NCBI GenBank assembly: GCA_032209605.1 | Contig: JASFXZ010000032.1 | Coordinates: 7,503,722 to 7,567,721, forward strand | Length of the DNA stretch: 64,000 nucleotides | Source of the DNA: Mactromeris polynyma | Lineage: Eukaryota > Mollusca > Bivalvia > Venerida > Mactridae | Direction of reading: 5' to 3' | Part shown: one piece after another, positions 1 through 11,814 of the stretch | How positions within the stretch are numbered: the first letter of the stretch is position 1 | Layout: the number at the start of each line of letters is the position of its first letter | Made by a program: the position numbers and the translations under genes | Notes under the pieces: generated by a model | What the model was told of the DNA's origin: nothing | Databases searched by the model: none | What the model saw: only the letters and a program-made list of their open reading frames with translations

Positions 1-440
1 AGATGGCGTTTTTTGGTCAATAATTGTCGCAAGTTTTCGTAAGATGCTATGACCCGGAACTTATGATATTTTACTTAAATACATCCAGTTTTCGATTCAC
101 ACAACTGCCATATGTTTCTATTACATATCAATCATAAATATATTTACTGAGACTAAACGCTTTCTCTAATGATTTTGGTCCTTAATTAAAATGCTTTAAG
201 TCAGAAAAAATACTTGAAAACAAAAAACTCGACAAATATATGACATATAGTACAAACACACAACTGTTTAGCTCTGAAAAATATAAAACGAACATAACCG
301 GATCCATGGACTGGGTAATGGTTCACTGTAAAATACAAGTTTCACGCTTACAGCGACTTGAGTGAAGCCAAAACAGTTATAATTAAAAAGAATTATCAAG
401 CCCCCCGGAGATGCCAGCGACTTAGATATACGAGTAGTGT

Positions 441-555
441 TCGGAATATTTCGGGACAGTTCGGAAAGTTTCGGGACAGTTCGGAAAATTTCGGGACAGT
501 TCGGAAAGTTTCGGGACAGTTCGGAAAGTTTTGGAACTGTTGGGAAAGTTTCGGA
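441..555. repeat. 20-bp minisatellite, about 6 copies
   Basis: Unit TCGGAAAGTTTCGGGACAGT starts at 441, 461, 481, 501, 521 and a degraded copy at 541. The later copies carry substitutions (TTTTGGAACTGT), so decay is greatest at the right edge. It generates short open frames on both strands, which are artefacts of the repeat. Confidence 0.9.
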
Positions 556-1716
556 ATACCACTCGTATTTTGATATTGTTAGTGCGATATTACGACGCCA
601 AGATGGCTCTAACACGAATCCGTATGTTTCCATATGTCAAATTCATATATTTTAATTATCTGAGCCAAACAGTGATGTAATCTTCATAATATAAAAATAC
701 TCATAAGCAACACCTCAAAGAATAAGCAAAAAACACTTTCATAAGATATATTACACGTCAAAACATGTACATGAAACAATCGGGGTGCATTTTCTAACAC
801 GTGGAAAATACGAAGCGAAAACACCAATACATATATCATACATGTATATAAAAACACAATCTAACATATCTACTGACTATGGATCAATATAAGCAGTATC
901 CATTAATTAGCAGGCGCGTTAATTAATTAATTAATTAATTGATTGATTAATTAACGAAACAATGCATGATATGATTATATGACCAATGACTTTGATTTAT
1001 ATTAAAATTATGTTTATAGATTCCTGGATAAGAATCTTGGCACCCTGTTCACAAAAATCTTAAATTTGTAATATGAGAATTTACTCAAATGTTGTTGGTC
1101 TAATCGTCACTCAAATATCTGAGACTGGTTTGTGACAAGTCTAGTGCTAGAGAATGCAGCGTGAATACAGATTTGAGTAAAACTCAGCTGATAATGTTTT
1201 GAGCGAACACTTAAAATAAGATTGTATGTGGTTAGGGAGTCTCTTCTTTGAAGCTGATTGTTTGAGTACGGTTGAGCAAAAACATAATAAATAATACTTA
1301 TGAATGTTATTTTTTTCTCCGCTAACTTTCCACCTACTCGTAGTTTGTGCTACAAATTAATCTGTTAAGATTTTTACCCATACAAAGTTACAAACACATC
1401 TATGAAATACTGGACTAGCGCTGGTAGGTTGCAATATGGCGACTGGCTATGAAAACTCCTTATGTATCACATTTACCTACCAACTTTGAAAACTTGCGCT
1501 ATCCAATGCATACGTCATACACTCGAATGAAACAATGTTGACATTAAGGAAATGTATTGGACATATCAAATGCCAAAGTTTGAGCATATATAGATTACAG
1601 TGACATATCTACCAACATCTATTTTGAATCAGACTTAAAAACTAAACTTGATATAGAAATACGCTATGAATGTCACACGACTTTAGCTCCTTGTTAAATG
1701 CTACATAACTGCTGCA
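556..1716. other. gene-free 3' flank, nothing recognised
   Basis: AT-rich DNA with only the TTAA microsatellite noted separately. No open frame with recognisable content on either strand. Confidence 0.5.
919..954. repeat. (TTAA)n tetranucleotide microsatellite
   Basis: About nine units of TTAA, two of them changed to TTGA, flanked by GCGCG on the left. Self-complementary, so it can form a cruciform. Confidence 0.85.
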
Positions 1717-1724
1717 TTATTGTA

Positions 1725-1962
1725 TGCGCGGATCCAGCAATTTACGACAGGGGGTGTTCGGGGCGGCGGGCGGGGGGCGGCACCCACAAGGCGGCGGATC
1801 TAAGTCATTTTTTGGAGGCCCCAGATTTTTACAACGCATTGCATCCTCTTGTAGTGTAATGCGCTAAATGTGGACAAAAAACAGTGAGGCCCTTGAATTG
1901 GGGACCCCTCTATGGACAACCCTATTTTACTGCCGGTCCCCCCCCCCTCTTAATCCGCGCAT
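1725..1962. mobile_element. GC-rich non-autonomous DNA transposon, hAT-like (8-bp TSD)
   Basis: A 238-bp GC-rich block in AT-rich DNA. It begins TGCGCGGAT and ends ATCCGCGCAT, giving an inverted terminal repeat of about 9 bp. An exact 8-bp direct repeat, TTATTGTA, flanks it at 1717-1724 and 1963-1970. Inside are G-runs on the left (GGGGCGGCGGGCGGGGGG) and a C-run on the right (1937-1946), which are roughly complementary. An 8-bp target duplication is typical of hAT transposons. There is no coding sequence, so any mobility would depend on a transposase from elsewhere. Confidence 0.7.
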
Positions 1963-1970
1963 TTATTGTA

Positions 1971-3316
1971 TTCAATCAAACATGAATAAATCGTTTCTTT
2001 TTAAATAATGAAAAAAACAACCGGATGAACATGATTGTTTGTCAAATGAGTTAATGCACATTTTGAATATTTGACAATATATATTGCTGCCATTTTTATT
2101 TCTTGATTTCTATAAATACACATAGTGAGATCACGTGACTTTGCACGTTCAAAAGTCTGTTGACAAAATATTGACGTCATATATAATAAATACATATTTT
2201 AAATAAATAAAATAAAATTAAGCATGAATAAATAAGAAATAAATAATAAATGGAAAAAGAACACACGACACAACACACTGGGTAATAATAAATATTAAAT
2301 AAATAAATAATAAAAAAATGCTATTTACAGAATATTTTCCCATTAAGGTATTTAGTAATTCGTTGCATGTAAATACTTCTTAATTAAATACTAATTATTA
2401 AGCAAGCCACTTTACATATCATCACGCGTTAAAATTCGATAATATATCCGTCACGTGATCAAAGCAAATACGTCACAGATATGACGACATACATACACAC
2501 ATTGTCATAATATATACCTTTTCCCTACACTACATTGAGTAATTTTTGACATTTTAATATTTGCGTCTCGAAGTAACTAACATTGTACGTTTCACAGTCG
2601 AAATGATACATAAATTTTAAAATGTGTCATAATTTGATAAATATATAAAAAATTCACATAAATAAAAACCGACAAAAGTCGATACATGTACATACGGACG
2701 CAAAACATTTTTTGAAAACATAAATAAATAAGAAAAAAGGGTAAATTAACACGACACACGAACAAACACTTTGTACACATAACCTAGTTAAGTAAACATG
2801 GAAGACATTGCTTACATTATATTTATGATCTCTTGGATTTTTGACAATCCGTGTCGTGAAATTGATGAAAATTTGAATGAGTAGGAAAGCCATGAAGCAA
2901 TGAATTGATCCCTTTAAATTGTAGCACTTTGATTTGGAATTGTATTGATCGGCTCACCTCGTCGAATCATATCGTGATATAAAATGGAAATTGGACATTA
3001 TCGATAAAAGTTATCGTAAAATGGCAATGTCGTAAAAGAATGGCAACGCCCTACCGTAAACATGATGATAAGAGGATACACGTTAGTGTAATGTCGTAAA
3101 AAGGTCACTTTTTAGTCGTCTGCATTACTTGTGGATATATATATTGTGGAAATAAATTATTTTAAATATCGTCCTCAAGAAACGTTATCAAAAACGTCAA
3201 TTTACATACAGTTCGTAGCGTAGAATCTGCATACTAGTAGTTGGACGCCATTTTCAATCAACGACGAAGAGAGAAACGTCAACACAATATTTTGTGTTTT
3301 CAGAATTTACGTTGAT
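1971..3316. other. 3' flank / probable 3'UTR of scratch
   Basis: AT-rich sequence with (AAATA)-rich low-complexity at 2.20-2.31 kb. The part nearest the stop codon is likely 3'UTR on the minus strand. Small frames at 2.0-2.9 kb have biased, AT-driven composition and are not considered genes. Confidence 0.45.
2095..2100 (-). other. candidate polyadenylation signal for scratch
   Basis: TTTATT on the plus strand reads AATAAA on the minus strand, about 1.2 kb past the stop codon. It is the first exact AATAAA I found in that direction; an ATTAAA variant lies nearer, at 2558-2553. In an AT-rich flank such hexamers occur by chance, so 3'-end reads are needed. Confidence 0.2.
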
Positions 3317-4122
3317 TTAGCGTCTGAACTTCTGCCCTCTCATACAGGACGACTCCTCGTGTTTGTACAGGTAACTCTTCAAAGCAAACGACTTCCCACA
3401 ACGTCCACAGACGAACGGCTTTTCCGTGGAGTGAGTTTGGATGTGCGCGCGCAAGTTAGACTTGTCTGCGAACGATTTTTTGCAGGTGGGGCACGAGAAT
3501 GGTTTCTCTCCGGTGTGTGTACGGATGTGACCTTGAAGTAACCACGGTCGGCTGAATCGTTTGCCACAATACTGACACTCGCAGCCTTGGTTGTGGGTCC
3601 GCACGTGCATGCTGTACGCTGGCATGGAGACGTAGGTCTTGTCACAGTGAGGACATTTTCGCGCCTTTTTGTCAGTCGTGGTCCTGTGAGTTTGTCGGTG
3701 TCGTGCAAGATTGCTTGAAGTGCTGTATCGTTTACCGCAATCTGAACACACGTGGTTTTCAGTTCCGGGTTGCGTGGCCGGAAGTGGTTGAAGAGGCTGG
3801 TTAATGATCGGATGGACTGGTACAAAATATTGGCCAACACGTGAGGTGTAGTCTGTCCCAAGTTTATGATAGGACTGGTCGTAGGGCGGCTGAATGCTTT
3901 CCTTGTAAGGCGGAGTTGTTTGACTGCTGTTGGTCATAAGCTCATACAAGAATGATATGTGCTGCTGACGACAGCTGAGGCCGAACTCTATAGTCGGAGA
4001 CATTGGTCGATTTTCTGTAGTGAAGGAGTAGCCACCATCGCTTTCATCTGATGATGTCGATGATGACGTAGTTGACGCTGGACTGATAGCGGGTGATGGT
4101 ACAAAAGATGACCTTGTCTCAT
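3317..4122 (-). CDS. scrt: Scratch-type zinc-finger repressor, coding exon 2 (five zinc fingers)
   Basis: Last coding exon, residues 74-341, stop TAA at 3319-3317. The acceptor is a T-rich tract ending TATTGCAG, with the exon starting at 4122 (ATGAGAC...). Joined in phase 1 it gives Asp74-Glu-Thr-Arg. A Ser/Thr/Pro-rich linker covers about residues 76-195. Five zinc fingers follow: ZF1 199-219, ZF2 230-250, ZF3 256-276, ZF4 284-304 (all C2H2) and ZF5 312-333, in which the last ligand is Cys (C2HC), as in the Snail superfamily. Scratch-type signatures are [10 protein letters not shown] in ZF1, SRPWLLQGH in ZF3, [10 protein letters not shown] in ZF4 and [14 protein letters not shown] in ZF5; Snail proteins have a different ZF5 core. 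Known family members bind CAGGTG E-boxes and repress transcription, mostly in neural precursors. From memory, the [10 protein letters not shown] stretch and the C-E-C before ZF3 recall the invertebrate ScratchB subgroup more than vertebrate Scrt1/2; that is a moderate-confidence subgroup call. An ATG at 4135 lies in the intron end and is not the start. Confidence 0.93.
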
Positions 4123-4135
4123 CTGCAATACACAT

Positions 4136-5640
4136 AAAATAGAAAAAAACTTCATTAATTTGAATAAATAATAAGAATCGCTATTCAACAATACTTCTGT
4201 AATTCTATTAAAATACCTGCTTAATTAACTGTTTATCATAATTATCATTACTGACGATAATTGACAATGATAATAGATAAACTAATGATAACAGACAATG
4301 CTTAATAAGTTTTATTTTCTTAAGTGCTTAATAAAACATAAGACGAGAAAGCAGAAGGTTTTTTCAGTCTGAAACCTCTTCGAGATGTTTGGGTTTTTCA
4401 TGAATAAAAAAAGTACAAAGCATGCTTGAACTAGCAACAAAACGCATGCAATCTGACATGGCAGTATATACTCCTGCAAGCCGTAACTGCAAACTTTAAT
4501 TATAACGAAAACCACAAGATAGATGCTTCTAAACTGCACGGTCGCCATAGCAACGATAGATAGAGGGAGCCAATGACACCCGAACACGTTAATCTGGGGC
4601 ACGCGCATATACACCGCCGCGGTTACCGTATCCGGTGACGTTTGATGAAAAACACATGTCACTTAAGTGAAAAACAATTACCGTCTGCCTCGCTGTGTGA
4701 TTTAACTTTTTGAAAACTTGGTATATTTCTCTGATTTTCAGTCCCCTTTCACATATTGTTCCCATCAACCACCGAGAGTAGTAAAATACTTGAAAACATT
4801 CCTTGTTTTATATAACCCTTTGTTTTCCGTAGTAAATGGAGATACTTTTTATGAATGTTATAAGTAAAGCCGACATTATTCTGGACGTTGCTATGTGAAG
4901 ATTGCGACGTTTCGTGGCGTATCCAATAAAATGAAAACTGACTCAAATGGTTTTAGTTGGTATTCGTGTGGCTCTTGCAATGGTGCTAATGAAAGCAATA
5001 TTGCAAGTTGGGTAAGACTTACATTGCAGCCAAGGTGACATGAAGACTATTTTCATTAACAACTTTGAGTTTTAACAGAAAATCGGATCGAGTTCACTTT
5101 CTCAGCAACATCTTTATGATTCAAAATATTAGAATGAAAGCCCTTATCCTGTCTGCTGAAGAAAGGACGACTGTATCAGCGCCATGAGAACATTTAGGGA
5201 CCTGTCTTGGTGGTGTAGTGGATACAGTCGCCATTACATCGGTGCTTGGCGCTTTCATCGTAGTCATCGTTAGCTCGAAACTTATAAAAGTCGTTCATTA
5301 ATTAAAAAAAAAAAATCTCTCAAGATTGTATTCCTTCATTGCTATTACATTTAACTATCTTAAACAGTGTTAACTGTGTGGACATATACATATCGTAATT
5401 ATATGTATGACAGACCTAGGTTCATGTTCGAGTTGGAAGAAATATCTGACTTGTAAAGTGATAGAAAGGTACTGGCAGATAGTAGTGATGCAAGTAGTTA
5501 AGACACACACATAGCACGACGCAAACAATGGAGGTACCGTTCCATATATATACTGGTTTAATTATACACAAATGTCAATAAATTGTCAGAAAAATAACGA
5601 GTAAGTTGATATGATAGATCTAAGAGTCGTTATGCCATGA
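4136..5640. other. intronic, no gene seen
   Basis: AT-rich intron interior. At 5200-5280 there is a weak tRNA-like stretch (TGGTGTAGTGGATA, then GCTCGAAAC) that could be a decayed SINE head on the plus strand; the evidence is too thin to call it. Confidence 0.35.
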
Positions 5641-5649
5641 TAATACCAG

Positions 5650-5955
5650 TAATAATAATAATAATAACAATAGTTATTATTATAAAATATACGGATTTGA
5701 ATTATAATAAAACTGAAGATAATGAAGACGGTTAATAATAATGTGGATTATGATGATATTAATAAATATATATATAATGAAAATAATGTTGATAATAGCG
5801 ATACTGAAGATAATGATAATGATAATAATAATCATAGTTATAATGCAATATAATGTACATAATAATAATAGTGATAATGAAGATAATTATGATGATAATA
5901 ATAATTATGAAATAAATCATAATGACGGGGAAATATTAATAATAATGCTAATAAT
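5650..5955. repeat. AT-rich trinucleotide low-complexity tract (AAT/GAT)
   Basis: Long run of AATAATAAT, GATAATGAT and ATTATGATG words, intronic. The plus-strand open frame across it encodes only Ile/Met/Asn/Asp-type low-complexity sequence and is not a gene. Confidence 0.85.
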
Positions 5956-5959
5956 AGTA

Positions 5960-8900
5960 TGACATAAGTGTGAATTTGCGGAAAATATGGGCGCAGAGTT
6001 TTGGCTTTTTAAATGTATTATACAAATAACATACAATACACGTGTTACTGAGGAAAATTGGCAACTTTCATCTAAAAATTACGCAAAAATCGGTGACTGA
6101 CATACGGAATGAAACTTAAGAAATTTTGGCAAATTTTGGGCCAGATTTACGGCGTACAAATCAGCGATATGTTAGTCATAAAACGAGAAATTTAGTCATT
6201 GCGCGAGTGTTGATGTACTGTGCCAACAATGGTAACATGTTGTCGTAACTCTAGGCAATTTTATTACGGGTAAAAGTCTCGTGCCAAAACAAGAATTACC
6301 TAATACAATATATTCAATCCCACCCGATGATTCCATCAGATTGCGAGTGATTAACTAATAAACCACACAGTTGTCAGTCTTTCTTACTAAATACTCTGAC
6401 TAAATAATAACACCAGTAGATGTATCATTGGGCATGGAACACACTTTGCAATTACTATAGTGTGTATATACTCTACAAAACACTTCTTGGTATTATCAGT
6501 ACATACAGCATTTGGCTATTAACTAAATAAATCTAAATATGAGATGACAAGAAATACAATGTAATTAATCTTCCACCCGGAAAGATCGAGAGCCACTATA
6601 GGCGAAACAATGCGCAAAAATTAATACGGTGACAATGCGTATGATTATTTATAATAAATGCGTTTTATTTAACAGCGTTAGTAAAATATCAAGTAACAAC
6701 TAGAGCCAGATTACCACGTGTTATATATTTATATTACCCGATATCTTGCTATATCAATTATTTCTTAATTAGCTTGTCTGTGCAATAACATTTTGATTCG
6801 GGGTGATAAGAACAGACGTCCCGTTTGTTATAACTTCGATGCGCAACGACTTTGTTTATTTCTTTTGCTAATATTCATCAGTCAAGGTAACAGTAAATTC
6901 TTAACGGAACTATCCGTAACACACGCTGGATTTGATCATTTTATGCAGAGTCAGTTTCATTTAGAAACAAGCTTTGAAGGCGGTAATGAAAACTAATGAC
7001 ATATCCGAAATTATGGTCAGTTCTTATCAGTGGTTTGAAATGACCACTGATCATCGGACTTTTTCTGACGGACTATTTACCGCAATGATTAACCGCACAT
7101 GGGGGTCTGTTACAGGCAGAGATAAGATTAATACGCGGCATCATGATTGTGTATGATTGATTTATTACGAGTAATTAGTCATGTCTTTGAAGTCCCCGCT
7201 AGCGATGATTAGCATATGAAAACTTCCGTGTGTCGTGGTGAAAGTGGTGATGAATAAAAGGCTCATAGATAGATGACAAGATGTATGATTTGAATCTTTT
7301 GATAATAGATATATTAGCAGTCTTACTTTACCTTACAGTTAATTAAATGTTCCATTACTTGCCACATCAAACGCGCAAATTACGTAACATAACTCTAGAA
7401 TGAATGAATAGTCTGGGTGGTAGTGTAGTAACTGACTTTGTTCTTAATTGATAATATCTTTATATAATTCAAAATATCATTATATTAACCGCTAGGCAAA
7501 TAACGAAATCTGCATGGCTTCTTTGTGTTTTTTTGTGTGTATACATCTAAGATGCTGATTATTGTGAGCACTGTGGATTTCTATTTCGATTAAGATCGAA
7601 ATGTTACTTTTCTTTCTCTGTCCGAATAGTAATATTAAACAATGCATTCACAAATTGTCGCCTGGTTTTATTACATTAGAGAGTAGAAGCACGTCATACA
7701 TGTCCTGAGTATTTACGACATATTTCAGCAGACAAAAAACGTCAATATCTCAATATTATCAAATTTGGAAGTTTTGGAATCATTTTTTCCGTCTTGTCAA
7801 ACTCTGTCACAATTTGCCTACCGTTTCCTAGCGGAAAGTATATAGCTAGGATAAATCGCAGTTAAACGTAATACAAGTTGCTACACATTTTACGACGTAA
7901 TTCCTAAATTTACAAAAAAATGACACGTGAGGCTTTGTGTTAATTAGAGGACGAAATGTGACACAATATAAATAATAGATTATTCAAAATCGGGGATATT
8001 CAACGGTTTACAAAATACATAAGAAATATTTGTTTCGCATTTCACTCGTACTGAATTTGCTCACACGTATTATCTCAAGGTTTTAGGTTTTCTACGAAGT
8101 TTGTCTAAAATGCTTTGATCTTTTAAGCAACGTTTCACAGCGTACCTGGGTAGCCATAGTTCAATGCTAGCTTTCCGCGTGTAACATTATTGAACGCAAA
8201 TGCAATGTGAAAATAAAACGATTAAAAGTAATTGAATATGAACTTTTACCTTTTTTACCGAAAATTTGGTTTTATTAAAAAAAATGTAAAGAAATTGACG
8301 AAAATTTAAGAAAATTCATTCATGTACCCATAAAACCTTCAGAAGGCAAGCAAGCAATCGGGCGTAATCACGCAATATATGAAATTAACTATATATTCCT
8401 TCAAAATTAACCTAAACAGGTGTTATGACATGATCAATATAAACTGTTACGACCGTTTGATATGGAAATATTTGAGTTATTTTACAATATTTTCACAGAA
8501 TTTTCTAGATCCACTAATAACATCGGTATGTCGCCCGCTGTTTTATTTTCATACCTTTTGGTATTTCGAACAAAATTCCAATAAATTTCTCACGGTTATA
8601 AATACATGATATTTATGTTTATTTGATCCCACAATATTGGCTTTTAACCTCAAAATAGAGGACTATTCACAAGTACCGTGATTAACTGGAAATAGTTCTT
8701 GATCGATAAAACTCATTTTTTTTGCATTTCGCCAAATTCATGAGTTATAAATAAGCTATGAAATATTGAAATAGCAAACGAGCTTAGTATTTAAATGTTT
8801 GCAATTTAAATGCTCACTCATTAAGAAATATATACCATGCCGGATTTGATCGCTATAATGTATTATCAATTATCATTATTTAAATACATTGTAAATATAC

Positions 8901-9640
8901 CATTCGACGATTCTTTGGTAGAACCCATGCATTTTAAGTGGTCCCTTTGGGGCTCGAACGAATAAGAAATATTCAATATAACGAATTAAGATATTGTTGC
9001 GCAAATATATATAGTTACACTAATGTTAAGTCACACCATATATTTATTATACACATTTTGGAATAGTGGTTGTTTAATGATATACCTGTAGGACATGTAA
9101 AGCATTTATATATGAATGGAGGGCGTAATGCCTTAATTTCTGAATAAAAATAATTCATTCTATTAAAACAAAGAAGTGAAACGGCTCTATAAGCAAATAG
9201 ACTGGTTTCACTATTATAGTTCACCGAATTAAGTCAAAGTTGGTTACACAGTCTAGTGCAAAATCAGGTCGTTATCATAATGTATAAATAATATATTATA
9301 TTAAAACAAGGGTTTACACGACACTAATCGCTTTCGTCCATCAAAAAGTAACTAACAATTATTCAAAGATGGTAACACAGTCTGTTGCGCCAACAAGACG
9401 AAATCAATGACAGTAGCAACCGTATTGATGATAATTAACACAAACGTATGATAATTAATCAAATATTTACAAGTGTAGATAATTGATAATTACGTAAATT
9501 CTTATCTTCCCTAATCATCTCCGTAATTGGTATTTAATTATCTTGACGATCACGTGATCTAACAGACTGATGATTTCACGAAGCAGCAACCTTGCAGTTC
9601 ATTGATCTTTTCGTATATTTTATTAACATTGATACACGTG
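5960..9640. other. intronic, no gene or clear element seen
   Basis: AT-rich intron body. One plus-strand frame at 6793-6996 has a hydrophobic stretch after a short N-terminus, but it has no partner exon, homology or context and is treated as chance. No inverted or tandem repeat of note was seen. Confidence 0.4.
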
Positions 9641-9673
9641 ATGAGATATAAATAAAGATTACTACTACTACTG
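9590..9673 (+). mobile_element. possible retroelement 3' tail
   Basis: AATAAAG is followed by ATTACTACTACTACTGG at 9650-9674. A polyadenylation hexamer directly followed by a short tandem tail is typical of LINE/SINE 3' ends. The body could not be recognised, so this is tentative. Confidence 0.25.
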
Positions 9674-10640
9674 GTTGAGAAATCTAGATATTTGTGTCGA
9701 TCAGGAAAATAAATGTGAAGTTACTAAAGCCACAGCCTGGACACCAATGCTGAAAATGCATTTAAGCAAGAACTCGTAAACGCATTTCAATTTTATGTTA
9801 TTCAATTGCAATAAACAAGCGTATCTCTCATTTTATTTGATGTATTTATATACATGTGATAACATTTATAATAACATCTCTTTACCGTTGTCATTTTGCT
9901 TGCTAAACATTTGATAACAACATATCTTTATGACCTTTTAGAAATAAATAATTTTCATCTTCCCAACATTTAAAAGAATATGGACAATTTAGCTAGACAA
10001 TTTAGCTCTCGCACGTTCAAACTTCGAGAAAATACATAACTTCATATTTACATCTTAAAACTCAGAATTCGTGTCTAACTTTTAAGAGAAGATGGACATT
10101 TTTGCTAGATGATTTTGCTCTCGTTCACCAGAACTTCAAGAGAATACTTAACATCATATACACCACTTAAAACTCAGAATTTACTCAAAGGAAAATATGT
10201 AATACAGTCCGATTTCCCATTGCATTTAGCATTGCGGAATTTAAGATCGCATTTTTCTGTCAGAAAACGGAAAATTCATGCGGAGTATAACATATGTAAT
10301 TAGTTATAATGAAAACAATGGTAGCTTGTCTTTGTTTAATATGACACTAGACAGAAAGCATGTTTTAGAGATAATGCACAGGTACTTCTAAAGATATCAT
10401 GTGATATGAGTTTACCAGTACAATACGATATAATATTACCCGGGTAATTACAGTAATTAATCTAATCTGTCATGAAAATATTGAGCTTATATTATGATTA
10501 AGCTTTTTTTGGACTTTGTTAATTGTTTATAAATCAGTTGCAGGAAATATATTAAGGTGGTAAGTAAGTCACAGATTTTTTAAATGCCACTAAGCCGCTT
10601 TACTCTTTGATGTAGTAAGGCTATAAAAATAAAATCAATA

Positions 10641-11037
10641 CAAGCAACAGCAGCAGCAACAACAACAGCAACAACAACATAATCAACAGAGGTGCAACAA
10701 CAACATCAGCAGCAACAGCAGCAACAACAACAACATCAACAGCAACAACAACAGAAGCAACAGAGGTGCAACAACAACAGCAGCAGCAACAGCAACAGAA
10801 GCAACAACAGCAACAACAACAGAATCAACAGAGGTGCAGCAACAACATCAGCAGCTACAGCAGCAACAACAACAACATCAACAGCAACAACAACAGAAGC
10901 AACAGAGGTGCAACAACAACAGCAGCAGCAACAGCAGCAACAACAACAACATCAACAGCAACAACAACAGAAGCAACAGAGGTGCAACAACAACAGCAGC
11001 AGCAACAGCAACAGAAGCAACAGAGGAGCAACAGTAA
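10641..11037. repeat. CAA/CAG compound repeat with higher-order units, in scratch intron
   Basis: Nearly 400 bp of CAA and CAG triplets on the plus strand, punctuated by recurring longer words (AGCAACAGAGGTGCAACAAC, ACATCAACAGCAACAACAAC). These show that blocks of about 60-75 bp were duplicated. All three plus frames stay open and give poly-Gln, poly-Asn/Ser/Thr or poly-Ala/Thr frames. The scratch transcript reads the complementary GTT/CTG strand. Not coding on present evidence. Confidence 0.92.
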
Positions 11038-11594
11038 CAATAGACACAAACATTGTAGAACATTGGCACGGTGGCAAACATTGTAGAATATTAAGGCAGT
11101 GGCAAACATTTAATTATCAATACAGACCGAAAACAGCAGCAGTAAAATTATAAACATTTGAAATAAATAATTCAGTAATCAATAAGTAACGATTACAAAT
11201 TTTTTTTATAAAAATAAGTTATACAATGTTATAGTAACAATATAACAATATGAAGAATAAGATATGATAGAAATATATTGTGATACGATGTTAGTACTGC
11301 GACCAATACAAAAACTTGAAAAGGCCAATAAACAACCTTGCAAAAACTCCCACATGGTCAATACTAGCAGAGAAAGTGTTGGGTAGCTGAGGACAACCAT
11401 GGGTCTTTTTAAGAGTTGACAAAGACCATGAGACCAAGTGTCCAAAGAATCGTTAGCGAGGAGGCAGAGAACGATGTTCGTGGCAATGTGATTGTGGAAC
11501 GCTCGCCATAATCAAAGTACAAATTAGATATTTGCTTGATGATTTTGAAAAAAAAATTAAAAAAATTGAAATTAATAACCATGTGTCCATTTAC

Positions 11595-11814
11595 CTTCAT
11601 CATCCGTTACGTCTGTGTATTTGCTGTAATCCGTGGAACTGTCCACCGGAAGAAGTATCTTAGTGTCGTCTGGCTTGACATGGTCGAAACGGCCGGTGAA
11701 ATCCAAACATTGTCCCTCTTCACTCAATCGTCTCTTCTGTTGCTCTTTAAATGTCTCCTTGATTTTTTTCCATATTTTATATCTTTTGTTTGTGAGCAAG
11801 AAAGCTTTCGGCAT
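11595..11814 (-). CDS. scrt: Scratch-type zinc-finger repressor, coding exon 1 (SNAG domain)
   Basis: First coding exon of a Snail/Scratch-superfamily transcription factor; it encodes residues 1-73 plus the first base of codon 74. The start is MPKAFLL followed by a basic stretch, which matches the N-terminal SNAG peptide (M-P-basic-small-F-L-hydrophobic). That peptide recruits LSD1/CoREST-type corepressors in known Snail-family proteins. The ATG has A at -3, and an in-frame TAG lies 36 nt upstream (11850-11848) with no ATG between, so this start is well supported. The exon ends ...GATGATGAAG at 11595, followed by the donor GTAAATGG from 11594, leaving phase 1. Residues 30-73 are acidic/polar without a recognised domain. 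The reading frame runs on only seven codons past the donor before a stop. The link to the zinc-finger exon 7.5 kb away is inferred from matching phase, strand and domain order; a transcript would confirm it. Confidence 0.86.

Larger units (their letters stand above)
4123..11594 (-). other. scratch intron 1 (7,472 bp, phase 1)
   Basis: The intron is bounded by GT (11594-11593) and AG (4124-4123) on the minus strand, with a pyrimidine-rich acceptor. It is AT-rich and has no supported coding sequence; the largest frames inside (about 4.3-4.7, 6.8-7.2 and 8.4-8.6 kb) show no recognisable domain. It contains an AT-rich trinucleotide tract at 5.64-5.96 kb, a possible retroelement tail near 9.65 kb and a CAA/CAG array at 10.64-11.04 kb. 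Large first introns of developmental regulators often carry enhancers, but comparison with another species would be needed to see which parts are conserved. Confidence 0.8.

Noticed and set aside
3359..3861. Open frames overlapping the zinc-finger exon in other frames
   Set aside because: Shadows of the scratch coding exon.
4129..4135. ATG at 4135 as the start of a shorter zinc-finger protein
   Set aside because: It lies upstream of a good acceptor (TATTGCAG) and the SNAG exon joins in the correct phase, so this ATG is intronic.
6793..6996. Possible small secreted peptide with hydrophobic N-terminal stretch
   Set aside because: Intronic, AT-driven composition, no support beyond one hydrophobic run.
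10692..11153. Poly-glutamine protein of about 150 residues
   Set aside because: All three frames are open in a CAA/CAG array lying in the scratch intron on the opposite strand; no flanking domain.
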